Below, piece by piece: positions 46,353-57,501 of a stretch of DNA of 64,000 nucleotides. A program made the position numbers and the translations under genes. Origin of the DNA: Melastoma dodecandrum (taxonomy: Eukaryota > Streptophyta > Magnoliopsida > Myrtales > Melastomataceae); the NCBI GenBank assembly GCA_029817715.1, contig JARUPY010000556.1:296667-360666 (forward strand), given 5' to 3'. Below the pieces are notes generated by a model, which was given only the letters and a program-made list of their open reading frames with translations, did not search any database and was not told the origin of the DNA. Each line of letters begins with the position of its first letter. Position 1 is the first letter of the stretch.

Positions 46353-49300
46353 CTATTGCCAAGCACTATGAACTCTCAGTCCTAGGCCCCTCACATGGGA
46401 CTCATGTTTCTGCTGAGGTAAGGCCTTAGTGAGTGGATCTGCGATATTCTCGCTAGTGTCTACTTTACTTACCAACACATCACCCCTCTGAACTATTTCT
46501 CTGAGGATGTGATATTTCCGTAGTACATGCTTGGATCGCTGGTGAGACCTTGGTTCCTTTGCCTGTGCTATGGCAGCATTGTTGTCACAGTATAGTAGTA
46601 TTGGACCATGACTACTAGGAACCACTTCAAGTTCTGTCATAAAATTCTTGATCCAAACAGCTTCTTTTGACGCTTCTGAAGCTGCTATGTACTCGGACTC
46701 TGCTGTAGAATCCGCAACTGTTTCTTGCTTTGAACTTTTCCAGCAAACAGCTGCTCCATTTAGACAAAATACATAACCCAGCTGCGATTTCAGATCGTCA
46801 CGATCTGTCTGGAAACTGGCGTTAGTATATCCTCTGACAACCAATTCCTCATCGCCTCCATAGACCAAGAACATGTCTTTTGTTCTTCTTAGATACTTGA
46901 GGATAGTTTTGACTGCTGTCCAATGACCTTCTCCAGGATCGCCCTGATATCTACTTGTCATGCTCAAAGCATACGATATATCAGGTCTTGTACATATCAT
47001 GGCATACATAATGGATCCAACAGCCGAAGCATATGGTATCTTACCCATTCTCTTTCTCTCCTCTAGTGTCTGTGGACACATCGCCTTGGAGAGTTGTATA
47101 CCATGTGACATAGGCAAGAATCCTCTCTTGGAATCTTGCATATTGAATCTCTTTAGTACTTTGTCAATATATGTACTTTGACTTAACCCTAGCAGTCTTC
47201 TTTGTCTATCTCGGTATATTCTAATACCCAAGATATAAGTCGCTTCCCCAAGATCCTTCATTGAAAAACACTTATTCAGCCAATCTTTAGTAGATTCTAG
47301 GCTGAATTTATCATTTCCAACAAGAAGCATATCATCAACATACAGCACTAGGAAGACAATACTGCTCCCACTAACCCTTTTGTAAACGCAAGGTTCATTT
47401 GGATTCTTGATGAAGCCAAAATCTTTAACCGCTTCATCAAATCTTATGTTCCAGCTCCGAGAAGCTTGCTTTAATCCATAAATGGATCTCTTCAACTTAC
47501 ATACTTTATCTGTATTCTCGGACGTTATAAAACCAGAAGGTTGTACCATGTACACTTCCTCCTCTAGCCTTCCGTTTAAGAAAGCAGTTTTAACGTCCAC
47601 TTGCCAGATCTCGTAATCCTTGTAAGCTGCAATAGCAAGTAAAATCCGAATAGATTTCAGCATTGCAACTGGCGAAAATGTTTCATCATAGTCGATCCCT
47701 TGACGTTGAGTGAAACCTTTTGCCACTAGCCTTGCTTTAAAGGTATTAACATTCCCATCCATGTCGATCTTCTTCTTGAAGACCCACTTGCATCCAATAG
47801 GTTTTACCCCAATTGGAGCATCTACTAACTCCCAAACTTGGTTAGTATACATGGAGTCCATTTCGGAATTCATGGCATCTATCCATTTCTCGGAATCTAT
47901 TGAAGTAAATGCTTCCTCATAAGTCAACGGTTCGTCGTTCTCGACGAGTAGTACATCTTCATGTTGTGTTATAATCCACCCATATCTCTCGGGTTCTCGA
48001 TGTACTCTCGTAGACTTACGTATATCTTGCGTTTCTTGAACAGGTTCTGGTAATGGAGTCACTTGTACTTGTGGTACTATCTCCATATCCAACTGTTCAT
48101 TTTCCAACCTGTCTGTAGTGTCTGAAACTTCTTCCAGACTTATTTTACTCCCACTACCTCTTTTAGAAATAAATTCTCTTTCTAAGAAAGTAGCATATCG
48201 AGCCACAATAACTTTGTGCTCGCTTGGAAGATAAAAATAGTATCCCTTTGTTTCTTTGGGATAACCTACAAACATACACTTGATGGATCTTGCTGCAAGC
48301 TTATCAGAACTATCGTTCTTCACATAAGCATTGCAACCCCATACTTTGAGATAAGACAAATTTGGTTTCTTGCTAAACCATAACTCATATGGTGTCTTAT
48401 CTACAACTTTGGTTGGAACTCGGTTAAGCATGTATGCTGCCGTTTCCAAGGCATAGCCCCAAAATGACAATGGAAGACTTGCATGACTCATCATTGATCT
48501 AACCATATCCATGAGTGTGCGGTTTCTCCTTTCTGAAACACCATTCCACTCTGGTGTTCGAGGAGGTGTAAGTTGTGAAATTATGCCACACTCCTTGAGG
48601 TAATCAATGAATTCTTGACTAAGATATTCGCCCCCTCGATCACTTCGAAGGATCTTAATCTTCTTGTCAAGTTGGTTTTCTACTTCATTCTTAAACTCCT
48701 TAAACATTTCAAGAGTTTCTGACTTTTGTCGCATTAAATAGGTATATCCATATATGCTAAAATCATCGGTAAAAGTCACGAAGTAGACATAAACTCCTCT
48801 GGCCTGAACTGACAATGGTCCGCACACATCACTGTGTATGAGTTCTAGTAGTTCATTCGCTCTTTCTCCAATCTTGGAAAAAGGTTTCTTGGTCATCTTT
48901 CCTTGTAAACAAGCTTCGCATGTATTTATGGATTCTAATTCAAATGAATCCAAATACCCATCATTGAGTAACTTAACAATGCGCTTCTCGTTTATATGAC
49001 CAAGTCTACAATGCCAAAGGTAAGTTGGGTTTGAGTCACTCGATTTCTGTTTCTTATTCTCGATGCAATGTACCGGCTCATGTAAGTTTAAAACATACAA
49101 ACCATTATTTAATGATCCATTTCCATAGAAAACATCATCTAGATAAAAGGAACACATCTTGTCCTTAAATTTAAACACAAAGCCCTTGGTGTCTAAACTG
49201 GACACCGAGATGATGTTCTTAGAAAAACTTGGAACATAACAACAGTTTTCTAGTTTCAAAACAAGTCCACTGGGCAAACTTATTTTATAAGTCCTTACAG

Positions 49301-50318
49301 CTAATACAGCTACTCTTGCTCCATTAGCCACTCGTAGGTCCATCTCGCCCTTGGACAACCGCCTGCATTCACTTAGTCCCTGCAGGTCCACACAGATATG
49401 AGAACTACATCCTGAATCTAGGACCCATGAGGATGAAACAGAAAAATTGCATTCAATCATAAAAATACATGAAACACCTGTCCCACTGGTATTTTTCTTT
49501 TGAAAGAGGTAGCAATTCTTCTTCCAGTGGCCTTTCTTGCCACAGTGAAAGCATATAGCTTCCTTCTCGTCAGATTGGGGAATCTGTTGGCCTTTCTTCA
49601 CTTTGGGCTTTTGGCCCGGGTAAGCAGACATCTTTGATTTCTTGACATTGGGGTTGAACTTCCCCTTGCTCATTCTCTTGTTGGTATTTCTCACCAACAT
49701 TGCATTTGAAACAGTCTTCTGTTTCATGTCTTTCTCTGCTGTCTTGAGCATGGTCAACAGATCGGCAAGACTCTTCTCCATGTTGTTCATATTAAAGTTC
49801 ATCACGAACGGAGCGAACGATGGAGGCAGGGAACACAAAATGGCATCAACAGCCAAATGAGTATCCATCTTGGAGCCCAAACTTGTGAGCTTCTCTATGT
49901 ACCCTATCATCTTGAGTACATGAGGCCCGACAGGGTTCCCTTCCTGCAATTTCATCCCGAAAAACGCTCGAGAGATTTCAAATCTCTCAGTCCGTGCACT
50001 TTCTTGGAAGAGCTCGCGCAAATGGATATCAATATCCCTAGCGCTCATATTCTCATGCTGCTTCTGCAACTCTGGAGACATTGCAGATAGCATAAGACAT
50101 TGCACGTCAATAGCATCTTCCACATAATGATCATAAATGATTCGATCTGCTTCTGAAGTGTCTGCATTTGGCACTGCTGGTGGCTCAAAATCTAGTACAT
50201 GAAACTTTCTCTCTTGTTTCAGTACAATCTTGAGCTTTCGATACCAGTCCAGGTAGTTTGGTCCTTGGAGGATATTTTCTTTCTCCAAAATACTTCGCAG
50301 CGAAAGGTTAGTCGACAT
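46353..50318 (-). CDS. Copia gag-pol polyprotein, intact
   Basis: A single 1321-codon frame with copia domain order. Gag occupies about residues 1-250 ([20 protein letters not shown] at the start), with a CCHC knuckle near 253-270 ([14 protein letters not shown]). The protease motif [10 protein letters not shown] is near 297. The integrase zinc-binding region (HCRLGH ... CEACLQG) is near 435-470, and the catalytic Asp, Asp and Glu lie near 493 (HSDVCGP), 556 (RSDRGGEY) and 595 (ERRNRT). Reverse transcriptase starts near 840 ([20 protein letters not shown]) with YVDD near 994. RNase H has [13 protein letters not shown] near 1210 and [10 protein letters not shown] near 1246. No stop or frameshift is seen. 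The copia sub-lineage is not assigned. Confidence 0.95.
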   Translation of the reverse strand: MSTNLSLRSILEKENILQGPNYLDWYRKLKIVLKQERKFHVLDFEPPAVPNADTSEADRIIYDHYVEDAIDVQCLMLSAMSPELQKQHENMSARDIDIHLRELFQESARTERFEISRAFFGMKLQEGNPVGPHVLKMIGYIEKLTSLGSKMDTHLAVDAILCSLPPSFAPFVMNFNMNNMEKSLADLLTMLKTAEKDMKQKTVSNAMLVRNTNKRMSKGKFNPNVKKSKMSAYPGQKPKVKKGQQIPQSDEKEAICFHCGKKGHWKKNCYLFQKKNTSGTGVSCIFMIECNFSVSSSWVLDSGCSSHICVDLQGLSECRRLSKGEMDLRVANGARVAVLAVRTYKISLPSGLVLKLENCCYVPSFSKNIISVSSLDTKGFVFKFKDKMCSFYLDDVFYGNGSLNNGLYVLNLHEPVHCIENKKQKSSDSNPTYLWHCRLGHINEKRIVKLLNDGYLDSFELESINTCEACLQGKMTKKPFSKIGERANELLELIHSDVCGPLSVQARGVYVYFVTFTDDFSIYGYTYLMRQKSETLEMFKEFKNEVENQLDKKIKILRSDRGGEYLSQEFIDYLKECGIISQLTPPRTPEWNGVSERRNRTLMDMVRSMMSHASLPLSFWGYALETAAYMLNRVPTKVVDKTPYELWFSKKPNLSYLKVWGCNAYVKNDSSDKLAARSIKCMFVGYPKETKGYYFYLPSEHKVIVARYATFLEREFISKRGSGSKISLEEVSDTTDRLENEQLDMEIVPQVQVTPLPEPVQETQDIRKSTRVHREPERYGWIITQHEDVLLVENDEPLTYEEAFTSIDSEKWIDAMNSEMDSMYTNQVWELVDAPIGVKPIGCKWVFKKKIDMDGNVNTFKARLVAKGFTQRQGIDYDETFSPVAMLKSIRILLAIAAYKDYEIWQVDVKTAFLNGRLEEEVYMVQPSGFITSENTDKVCKLKRSIYGLKQASRSWNIRFDEAVKDFGFIKNPNEPCVYKRVSGSSIVFLVLYVDDMLLVGNDKFSLESTKDWLNKCFSMKDLGEATYILGIRIYRDRQRRLLGLSQSTYIDKVLKRFNMQDSKRGFLPMSHGIQLSKAMCPQTLEERKRMGKIPYASAVGSIMYAMICTRPDISYALSMTSRYQGDPGEGHWTAVKTILKYLRRTKDMFLVYGGDEELVVRGYTNASFQTDRDDLKSQLGYVFCLNGAAVCWKSSKQETVADSTAESEYIAASEASKEAVWIKNFMTELEVVPSSHGPILLYCDNNAAIAQAKEPRSHQRSKHVLRKYHILREIVQRGDVLVSKVDTSENIADPLTKALPQQKHESHVRGLGLRVHSAWQ

Positions 50319-51398
50319 CTACAACAAATAAATTTTTGAATCATTATTTGTGAATAGTTATATAAAGGACTTTTATAAACTCCCACTATTTTATTCAAAC
50401 CTAATAGCCCCTACTATTAAGCTCGAGAATTAGTTGGTAATAATTCCTAGCGGGACCGAATACTCAAATCCTATAGTGTGCACACAACTGAGCTGTACCT
50501 ACACACCATAGTCATTAAGTTGGCACTACTCGCCAGTCACAAATCCATGTAACCATCGGTATTCTTAACTTGGGTCAATATTTTCTTAAACCCCTTGCCC
50601 ATCAAATCAATTGACCTTAGCTGAGCTAACAAATCAATTAATCTGAGTTAAGTCGACCCATCAATAAATTATGAAAAACTACAACTATACTAACACAAGC
50701 CCACAGCTGAGCTGTACCGACTCACGAAGTACGTCGACTATTTTCATTATCATTGATGGAGGGCAAATAAAAACTTAGACTTAATATTCAGGGGATTTTA
50801 ATTAATTGTCTCACTTATACATTAATGGGCTTAGTTATTTTATTCTAGCCCATTGTTCCTGTTTTCTCTCGACAATTTAAAACTTTGCCGAATTTAACAT
50901 TGGAGCCATCCCACGATGAATTATAATACTTGTGGGGCAACCCTTTTAAAATCTAAAATACTTTTGGCATTTTATTTTCTAAGCCCTATATTAAGTTGGG
51001 CTAATTGTTTTTACTTATGGGCCTTCTAATAAGACTTGGAGAATTAACTCTAAACAATTACTATTGGATTAGTTCAATTTGACTTCGGCCCATTTACTTC
51101 ATCAACCCACGTAATTATTATTTAAGCATCTGTCCAATTTTATAATTTACAAAACTTGATGCGTTAACACATCAAAATCAATTATAATTGGACAGATCAA
51201 ATTTATCTTATACTTATTACAGTTAACACTTTAACTTAACATAGTTTTGATTACAGTGTCTCGTCATATCGTAATTGTAATAAGAAATAAGCTAACGAAG
51301 CAATAACAATTCAAAATATAGCATACACTGTAAAGAAAAATATTGCTTAAAACTTGATTTAACGTAAAATACGATTTATACGATACGATCACAAATAA

Positions 51399-51410
51399 GC
51401 TCGGATACCA
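51399..51410 (-). other. Copia primer binding site
   Basis: TGGTATCCGAGC on the minus strand, one base from the LTR end. It differs by one base from the usual initiator-methionine tRNA complement TGGTATCAGAGC. Confidence 0.8.
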
Positions 51411-51411
51411 C

Positions 51412-53042
51412 TGATGGGTTTCCACCGGGCGCAACGGAAGCTCGTTTCGAAAAATACTGTCCGAAACACAGTCCCGGATTTTGTGATACGTATAAATCGA
51501 ATAGTAACGTTAAATAAAACATACCTCGTTGTTGCGGATGCGAACTTCAAGAGTCCCAAACGTGACTCCTCTAGAAGTATCCACGCACACGAAACACGAA
51601 CACTCGAATTCGCTACGGTGCTAGCCCTCGGAATTCTTTCTGATGTATTCTTTCGGAAGCCTCGGCCAGTGATTTCTTTCTGTGGCCGAATGAAGTTTTC
51701 TTCGCCTTTCCGGATTGATTTCTTACTTCTGTGGCTAAATGGCCGATTTCTTCTTTTATATGATGTGGTACCGCCTTATAATTAGATTTATTGTAAAAAA
51801 AATAATGAATTACACGTAGCAATGCTATGCTACAATAGCCCGTATGTAATCATTTGACCTTTGCAATTGGGCAATTGGGTACGGAGCTTCAGAACCAAAA
51901 AAAAATTGAAACAATTTCAATTTGTGGATAATGGGCCATATGGGCTTAACCCATTTGATCGGCCTCTTTGATATTATAATGAATAATATAATAATATAAT
52001 AATGAATTATTATAATTATATCATCATAGTCTGTAACTTAGACATACTTGATCAATTTAAATCCAACACTAGGGTTTATTGCTTCCGATATTTCAGAATA
52101 AATTTATAATCCAACAAATTCTAATTCTGAAAATTTATAATTCTAATATCCATTAGAATTAAATAACAATGTCCGTGTCTACGTGCTTTTGCGTGCGACC
52201 CTCTAGGTTCTATATACGAAGGCAATGTACATCCATACATAGACTGAGGTAACCGTCTAGCAACAGTTTTCAGCCACCCAACGTAATAGAATATTAGTTA
52301 TGAACCACAACCACATTGGACCGATTTCTGTGTAATTCAATCTCTTCATCTCACCGACATCCTGATTAATTCAGTGCATTATGTGTCATCACTGAATTAA
52401 TCATTTTACTTGATTTCTGAGATATAATAGATCTTAACTTGAATGATAAACATTCCTCCACGGCCGTGTGTTTAAAATCACTAACATCTCAATCAAGAGG
52501 CCAGGATGTCAACTCTCTAATCCAAGAGAGCGATGAATCCTATATTGACTCAACACTATCCTCTCTACGCTTCGCTGCACACCCAATAACCGTATTACTC
52601 ACAATCCGATTAAAGACTGCTTTTAACGGCATCAAAGTGAACAACTCCGCGCATAGAATAAATGGAGGTCTCAAGTCAGGAGATCAGTTACACTCGTTCA
52701 ATAAGAGAAGTGACCAATGACGCTTAATATGTGGTATTATCTATAAACGGGTCGTGTCCAGTGTACCCTAAACTTAGGCACCCCCGAGTACAACTTGAAT
52801 ATCCATCCCTTGGTCTAACTCGACCTTAGTTATACTCGGCGTTGATCTAGATGTTTATGTCCCATCTAAACATCTATCCGATCAAGGACAATTCTAGATT
52901 GACAAAAAATCAATCTATGGGACTTTACCGTAAAGTTAATTACGAGCAGAAAAGTAATTAATAAACAGTAAATACTTGCCTTTATTAACAACTATTTACA
53001 TATATTACAAAATGTCTTGGCACATAAGTGCACACACTAACA
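51412..53042 (-). repeat. Copia LTR (5' LTR of the element)
   Basis: Near-identical to 44706-46338. It lies upstream of the polyprotein on the minus strand and must contain the element's promoter. Confidence 0.9.
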
Positions 53043-53047
53043 GTGGG

Positions 53048-53955
53048 TTATCATGGAGTGCCACATACTATCGCCTCGACCACGACCTGAGAGCCACGGC
53101 CAAATTATGGAGGAGCGTTCAGGAAACGAAGATATCAATGAGTGTGGCTTTTCATCCTCAAACTGAAGGCCAAATGGAATATACGATTCAAAACATGGAA
53201 GGCATTTTTCGGGCATGCGCTCTTGAATGGAAGAGAGTTGGGTGAATCTCTTGTCACTAGTAATAGAGTTCACTTACAATAATGGTTACCACTTGGGCAT
53301 CGGAATGACCCCATTTGAGGTCCTTTATGGGAGGAATTATAGATCGCTCCTATGTTGGGATGAACCAGGAGAGAAGGTGTTCAATGGTCCAAAATTGATA
53401 AAACCTCAGACGTGATAGCATTGATAAGGGAACGAATGAGGATTGCCCAAAGTCATCAAAAGAGCTACGCTGCTCGGCGAAGAAGACCTCTAGAATTCAA
53501 AGTGGGAGACGAAGTGTTTCATAAATTATCACCGATGAAGCTGATGTTCCGAACGGGCAAGGCGCACAAGTTAAGCCTGAAGTATATTTGGTCATATAAG
53601 ATTGTAGAACGCATGGGGAAAGTAGCATACCGAGTGGCGATTCCACGGGAGTTATCTCATTGTCATGACTTGTTCCGCGTCTCGATGCTGCGGAAATACG
53701 AACCAGACTCGGATTTAGGAGTGGAGACAACGAATGCGATTGTTAACAACAACATGACTATTACGATGCAATCTGTACAAGTTACCGAGCGAGGAGGACG
53801 AACACTTAGAGGGAAGACAATACCTTAAGTGCGGGTACTCTAGAGCGTGGCCGGGATCGAAGAGCAAACCTGGGAGCTATAAGCCAACATGAGGGCTAAG
53901 TATCCGTCTCTCTTCGAAGAAGAAATTTCGGGGATGAAAATCCCTCGGGGGGAAT
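53048..53955 (+). pseudogene. Right half of the interrupted Ty3/gypsy integrase
   Basis: Continues the integrase begun at 44530. KLWRSVQETKISMSVAFHPQ and TEGQMEYTIQNME (about 53100-53200) match the catalytic-Glu end of the core. YNNGYHLGIGMTPFEVLYGR follows near 53273, then FKVGDEVFHKLSPMK and YRVAIPRELSHCHDLFRVSM near 53490-53690. Further on, RAKYPSLFEEEISGMKI (about 53890-53940) is the usual C-terminal tail of Del/Tekay-like elements. At least three stops or frame breaks are present. A G-rich tract CCTCGGGGGGAA (53943-53954) serves as polypurine tract. Confidence 0.75.
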
Positions 53956-55990
53956 GTTGTAATGACCCAACTTTTTACGAATTTTCAATATAAATGTAAC
54001 TATAAATTTTTACTTTGAAAGGAGATGTAAGCGAGATTGTAACGAATTATATGGACAAGTTGGACGTACAAAAAGCAACCATGATGAAGCAAGGACGAGG
54101 AGAAGCCACTAGCCAGCCCCGGTAAACGAATGCGTCCGTCCCTTTAGGCGGATGCGTCTGTGGGATTACACGAATATTACAGATTTTATTTTAACTTACC
54201 CTAATTCCTAGAAACTATAACTATTAATAATTGTTTCTAGGTATTTAACAACAGAAATTATGGGCCACATATCTAGACACCATATGTGGATCAACAGTCC
54301 AGAATGCGAGCCCGAAGTGTGAGAAGTCCAGTAAGGAGGTAGCTATGGAAACATACCAGGTGAAGGCTTACGGGCGAAGCGGTTACTAAGCGACAGGGCT
54401 ACTAGGCGACAAGGGCCAACGAGGTGATCAAGCGACAGTCAATTGGACGAGCGGGAAAACTCTGCGGCGAGGCTAGTGGGCGATCCGGTCGATTAGTGAG
54501 TGTTATGGGAAAATTTCGGACGATCTCAAGAAATAGAATGGAATTGTTGCCAAAATTGCTCAAATAGAAAGGAAATATTTCACGTAATATATGTACAATA
54601 TTCCATTACTGTATATACATAGGTCTCGCCTAGTATAAATAGTTGTTCTTAGCGATTGTACACACACCTCTCTACAGATGGACATATTGTCTTTTTTATC
54701 TTCAAGCATTCCAACGTTCAAGCATCTTGTGCTCCGGTATTCTTGCTTTCTTCCGAAGGCATCGTCGATGTCATCCGTAAGTGTTTCTGCTTAAGGGTTC
54801 CCCCTCTCTTTCTCCATTCATACGACGACCATACAACGAACTTCCAAGTACCAGTTGCTAGTAGTGTCAGAGATTTCCGACGTGTTTGGATCCGGCTTGT
54901 CCAGCGGTCACTTCCAAATCGAACACTAGGTTTTTCTTTGAGAGCAATAATTTTTAGACAGAAAACTCTTTCAAAGGGGTTTCCTCCGTAGGGTTGCGAG
55001 TTGCAATCGTTATCTTGAAATTCAGTCGTCATTATTGGTTCTTTTCTATCATAACGCTTTCACGCTGTGTCGGTAATAAGAATGGATGTTCCCGTGACAA
55101 TTGGAGGGTGTGTGATGCCTAAGGAGAGGACTCTAAGGTGGTGTTGAATTGTGGAGTTAAGTCTTAGAAAAACGACAAGTCCCAAAATCGAATATAAACG
55201 ATTTTATTAGCTTAAATATGTCAAGAAGGTGTTTAGGTAGTCAAAGTTTCTCCCAAAAGCCAAGTGTAACATGTTGATCAAATTAATTGCGAAAAGGGAG
55301 GGGATTAATTGGGGAAGAGGGGAGCAGAAGAAGAAGAGGAGGAGAAGAAGATGAAGACGAAGGTAGGATCACAAGCAAGGATAAATCTGAGGCAAGGGTT
55401 GCGGACGGACATGCGTACGTGTGGGATCTTCCGAAGGGGGTTGGAAAGGAAGAGACGGAGAGAATGAGGGAGCGAGGTACGAACCCTGCCCTTTTGCTCT
55501 ACCTTTCTATCTTGCTGGTTATGTAACCTTTTAGCCTTCTATAATTATTATGTTAGTAATGTGGTGTCAGAAGTGTTGTTGTGTTGAGGTTTCGGATGTA
55601 GTAGGTGGAAGGTCGGGTACTTCAGATATTGGTTACTAAGGGTATGCATGTATATTAGGGCGTGAGTGAGTGCATGTCATTGAGTGTCACTAACTTGGAT
55701 AAAAGGAGTATGGTTCGGTTGGTGATAGACATGGTGAATGATAAGAATGAGAGAATTCGTGCAAGGGAGACCTTGTGATGATAAGTCGGATGTGAGGATC
55801 CGCGCTAAGAGAACTCTCGCGACGATAGGCCGGATGCGAGCAATGGAAACCTCATGATCATAAATCGAATGAGAGGAATCGGCTAGTGAAATTCGTGTTA
55901 TTATGAGCCGAGAAAGGGGTTGAGAGGTTTAATAGTGCTACTTTGGGTGTGCATACTTAGTTTACTAATTGTTGAATCATATTTACTTCC
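53956..55990 (+). repeat. LTR of the interrupted Ty3/gypsy element (right end uncertain)
   Basis: Starts TGTAATGACCC right after the polypurine tract, a typical start for Del/Tekay-type LTRs. TATA box at 54632-54639 (GTATAAAT). Around 55745-55910 there are about three degenerate 45-bp repeats sharing AACCTCATGATCATAA- and GATGATAAGTCGGATGTGAG-like cores, a pattern seen in long LTRs of this group. No second LTR is in the window, so the right end is inferred. Confidence 0.5.
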
Positions 55991-57000
55991 TTGCAGGTCG
56001 TTTAGGATATATGCAAGTACATATATATACATACATATATGGAGTCTACGAAGACCAGTTTCTGCCAAGAAAGATCATGGCCCGGGAAATTTTTTGGGGT
56101 GGTTAAGGGGACCACTTTTTCATGATTTTCAAATGATTTTTCAGTGTGAGAAAAATTTGGACAGAAATGACAAGGGACATCAAATTTAATATAAAAGACA
56201 TCCTCTCAAAACCAACACGACATTCATTTAGCCTAAATTATCATTGTTAGTCCCTAACCACTATTTCTCTCTGTTCTCAACCTCCAGTTCCCAGTTCTAA
56301 GGCTTGTTTTTTCTGGGTCCTTTTGTCACCATCGTCACTAGCCTCACCAAGATCACCTTCATCATTATTGCCATCGCATCACCATCATCGCCACCACCAT
56401 CCTTAACATCAGCGTCCAAATCCCGTCAACTGTCTGTGCAAGCCAGAGAGAGTTTACGAAGAGCTTTAGGTGTCCGCAATCTTCATAGCTTTACTTTTGA
56501 TCCATTCATCATTTTTTTTATAGTTGTAAGCTTTTGTTTTCATTTATAAGACTTCATTTGTGAATACAACTCTTTCTTTTTCATCATTCAATTACCGACA
56601 CTACATTTCAAATCTATATATCGTTCGTATCGATTGCAATCTATCGCCAACACATCTCGATATTCAAAACATTGCTATGATTAATATGTACTCAACCCGA
56701 GTAGCGCACATTATTTACTCTAATTTCGAACCAACTCTTTCTTTCTTAAATGATTGGCTCAAGGATGGGGCGGAAGGGAGGAGAGGGAGCTGTGAATGAA
56801 AAAAAGGCTTACTTGGTGATCGTTTAATTTTCAAATAAAAAAAACTATATTTAATATAAAATTGGCTAACACCATGTAATTTGGTCCATTAACGTGTATT
56901 TTGCTTTCTAATAATCATTTCAAAAATAATAATAATGTTTAGCACGCTAATCCAAGATGGGGAAGAAAGCAGAAATTATGTCTCTTCTGGACAGACCAAA
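55991..57000. other. Intergenic, no gene recognised
   Basis: Contains short AT repeats near 56016-56040 and serine/threonine-rich open frames near 56304-56549 that match nothing I recognise. Confidence 0.5.
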
Positions 57001-57353
57001 AGCATCTAGTAACACAACAGCAGATGTTTTATTACAACATTCATCAAGACATTAGCATTACTCATCTGCAATGTTCAGGATCCAGACAGACAACATCAGG
57101 CAGGCATGCAAGCAAACACCAAACCAGCAAATTCCAAACATGGATAAGGCTTACTTCTTCCGAATGTCTTACTGGAAGGTTCAGTCAGACATGCAGGACA
57201 CACACCAAACAAGACAAACACCATCGTCTCCCAAACTAGATCATAATGTTACGGGGTGCATTTTGAGGCATTTTCCGGCAGTTCTGATCTCCAGGCAGTT
57301 CCCCGAGGGAAAAACCAAGTAAAGGACCAAGAACAGCCGGCCTCAAAACACAA

Positions 57354-57375
57354 TGAGCCAAGAATGATTTGCCTA
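57354..57375 (-). promoter_or_regulatory. miR169-like target site in the NF-YA 3' UTR
   Basis: On the transcript strand the site reads TAGGCAAATCATTCTTGGCT followed by CA. It pairs with the conserved miR169 sequence with three mismatches and two G-U pairs, and with full pairing across the miRNA 5' region except the first base. It lies about 125 bp past the NF-YA stop codon. NF-YA genes of this clade are established miR169 targets, usually through a 3' UTR site. Confidence 0.8.
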
Positions 57376-57501
57376 TCATCAACAACCAAACATAGTCACG
57401 GTGTTGCCGTGGCACAGCAACTGCAACGGACTTGTCTCCGTTTGGTTGCTGCGGGAACAGGGCCCGGAGAAGAAGACACTGAACCCTGGTCATTCCCGCC
57501 A

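Larger units (their letters stand above)
44706..53042 (-). mobile_element. Ty1/copia LTR retrotransposon, full length, antisense orientation
   Basis: 8337 bp. LTRs of 1633 bp (44706-46338) and 1631 bp (51412-53042) differ at only about 16 positions plus small indels (about 1%) by eye, so the insertion is young. The flanks GTGCG (44701-44705) and GTGGG (53043-53047) are the likely target duplication with one change. Initiator-Met-tRNA-type primer site, polypurine tract and one uninterrupted polyprotein are all present. It may be capable of transposition. Confidence 0.93.

Noticed and set aside
56304..56549. Plus-strand frame starting MFFLGPFVTIVTSLTK as a small membrane or secreted protein
   Set aside because: Codon composition reflects TCA/CCA-rich simple sequence. 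No family match was recognised and no splice context was seen.
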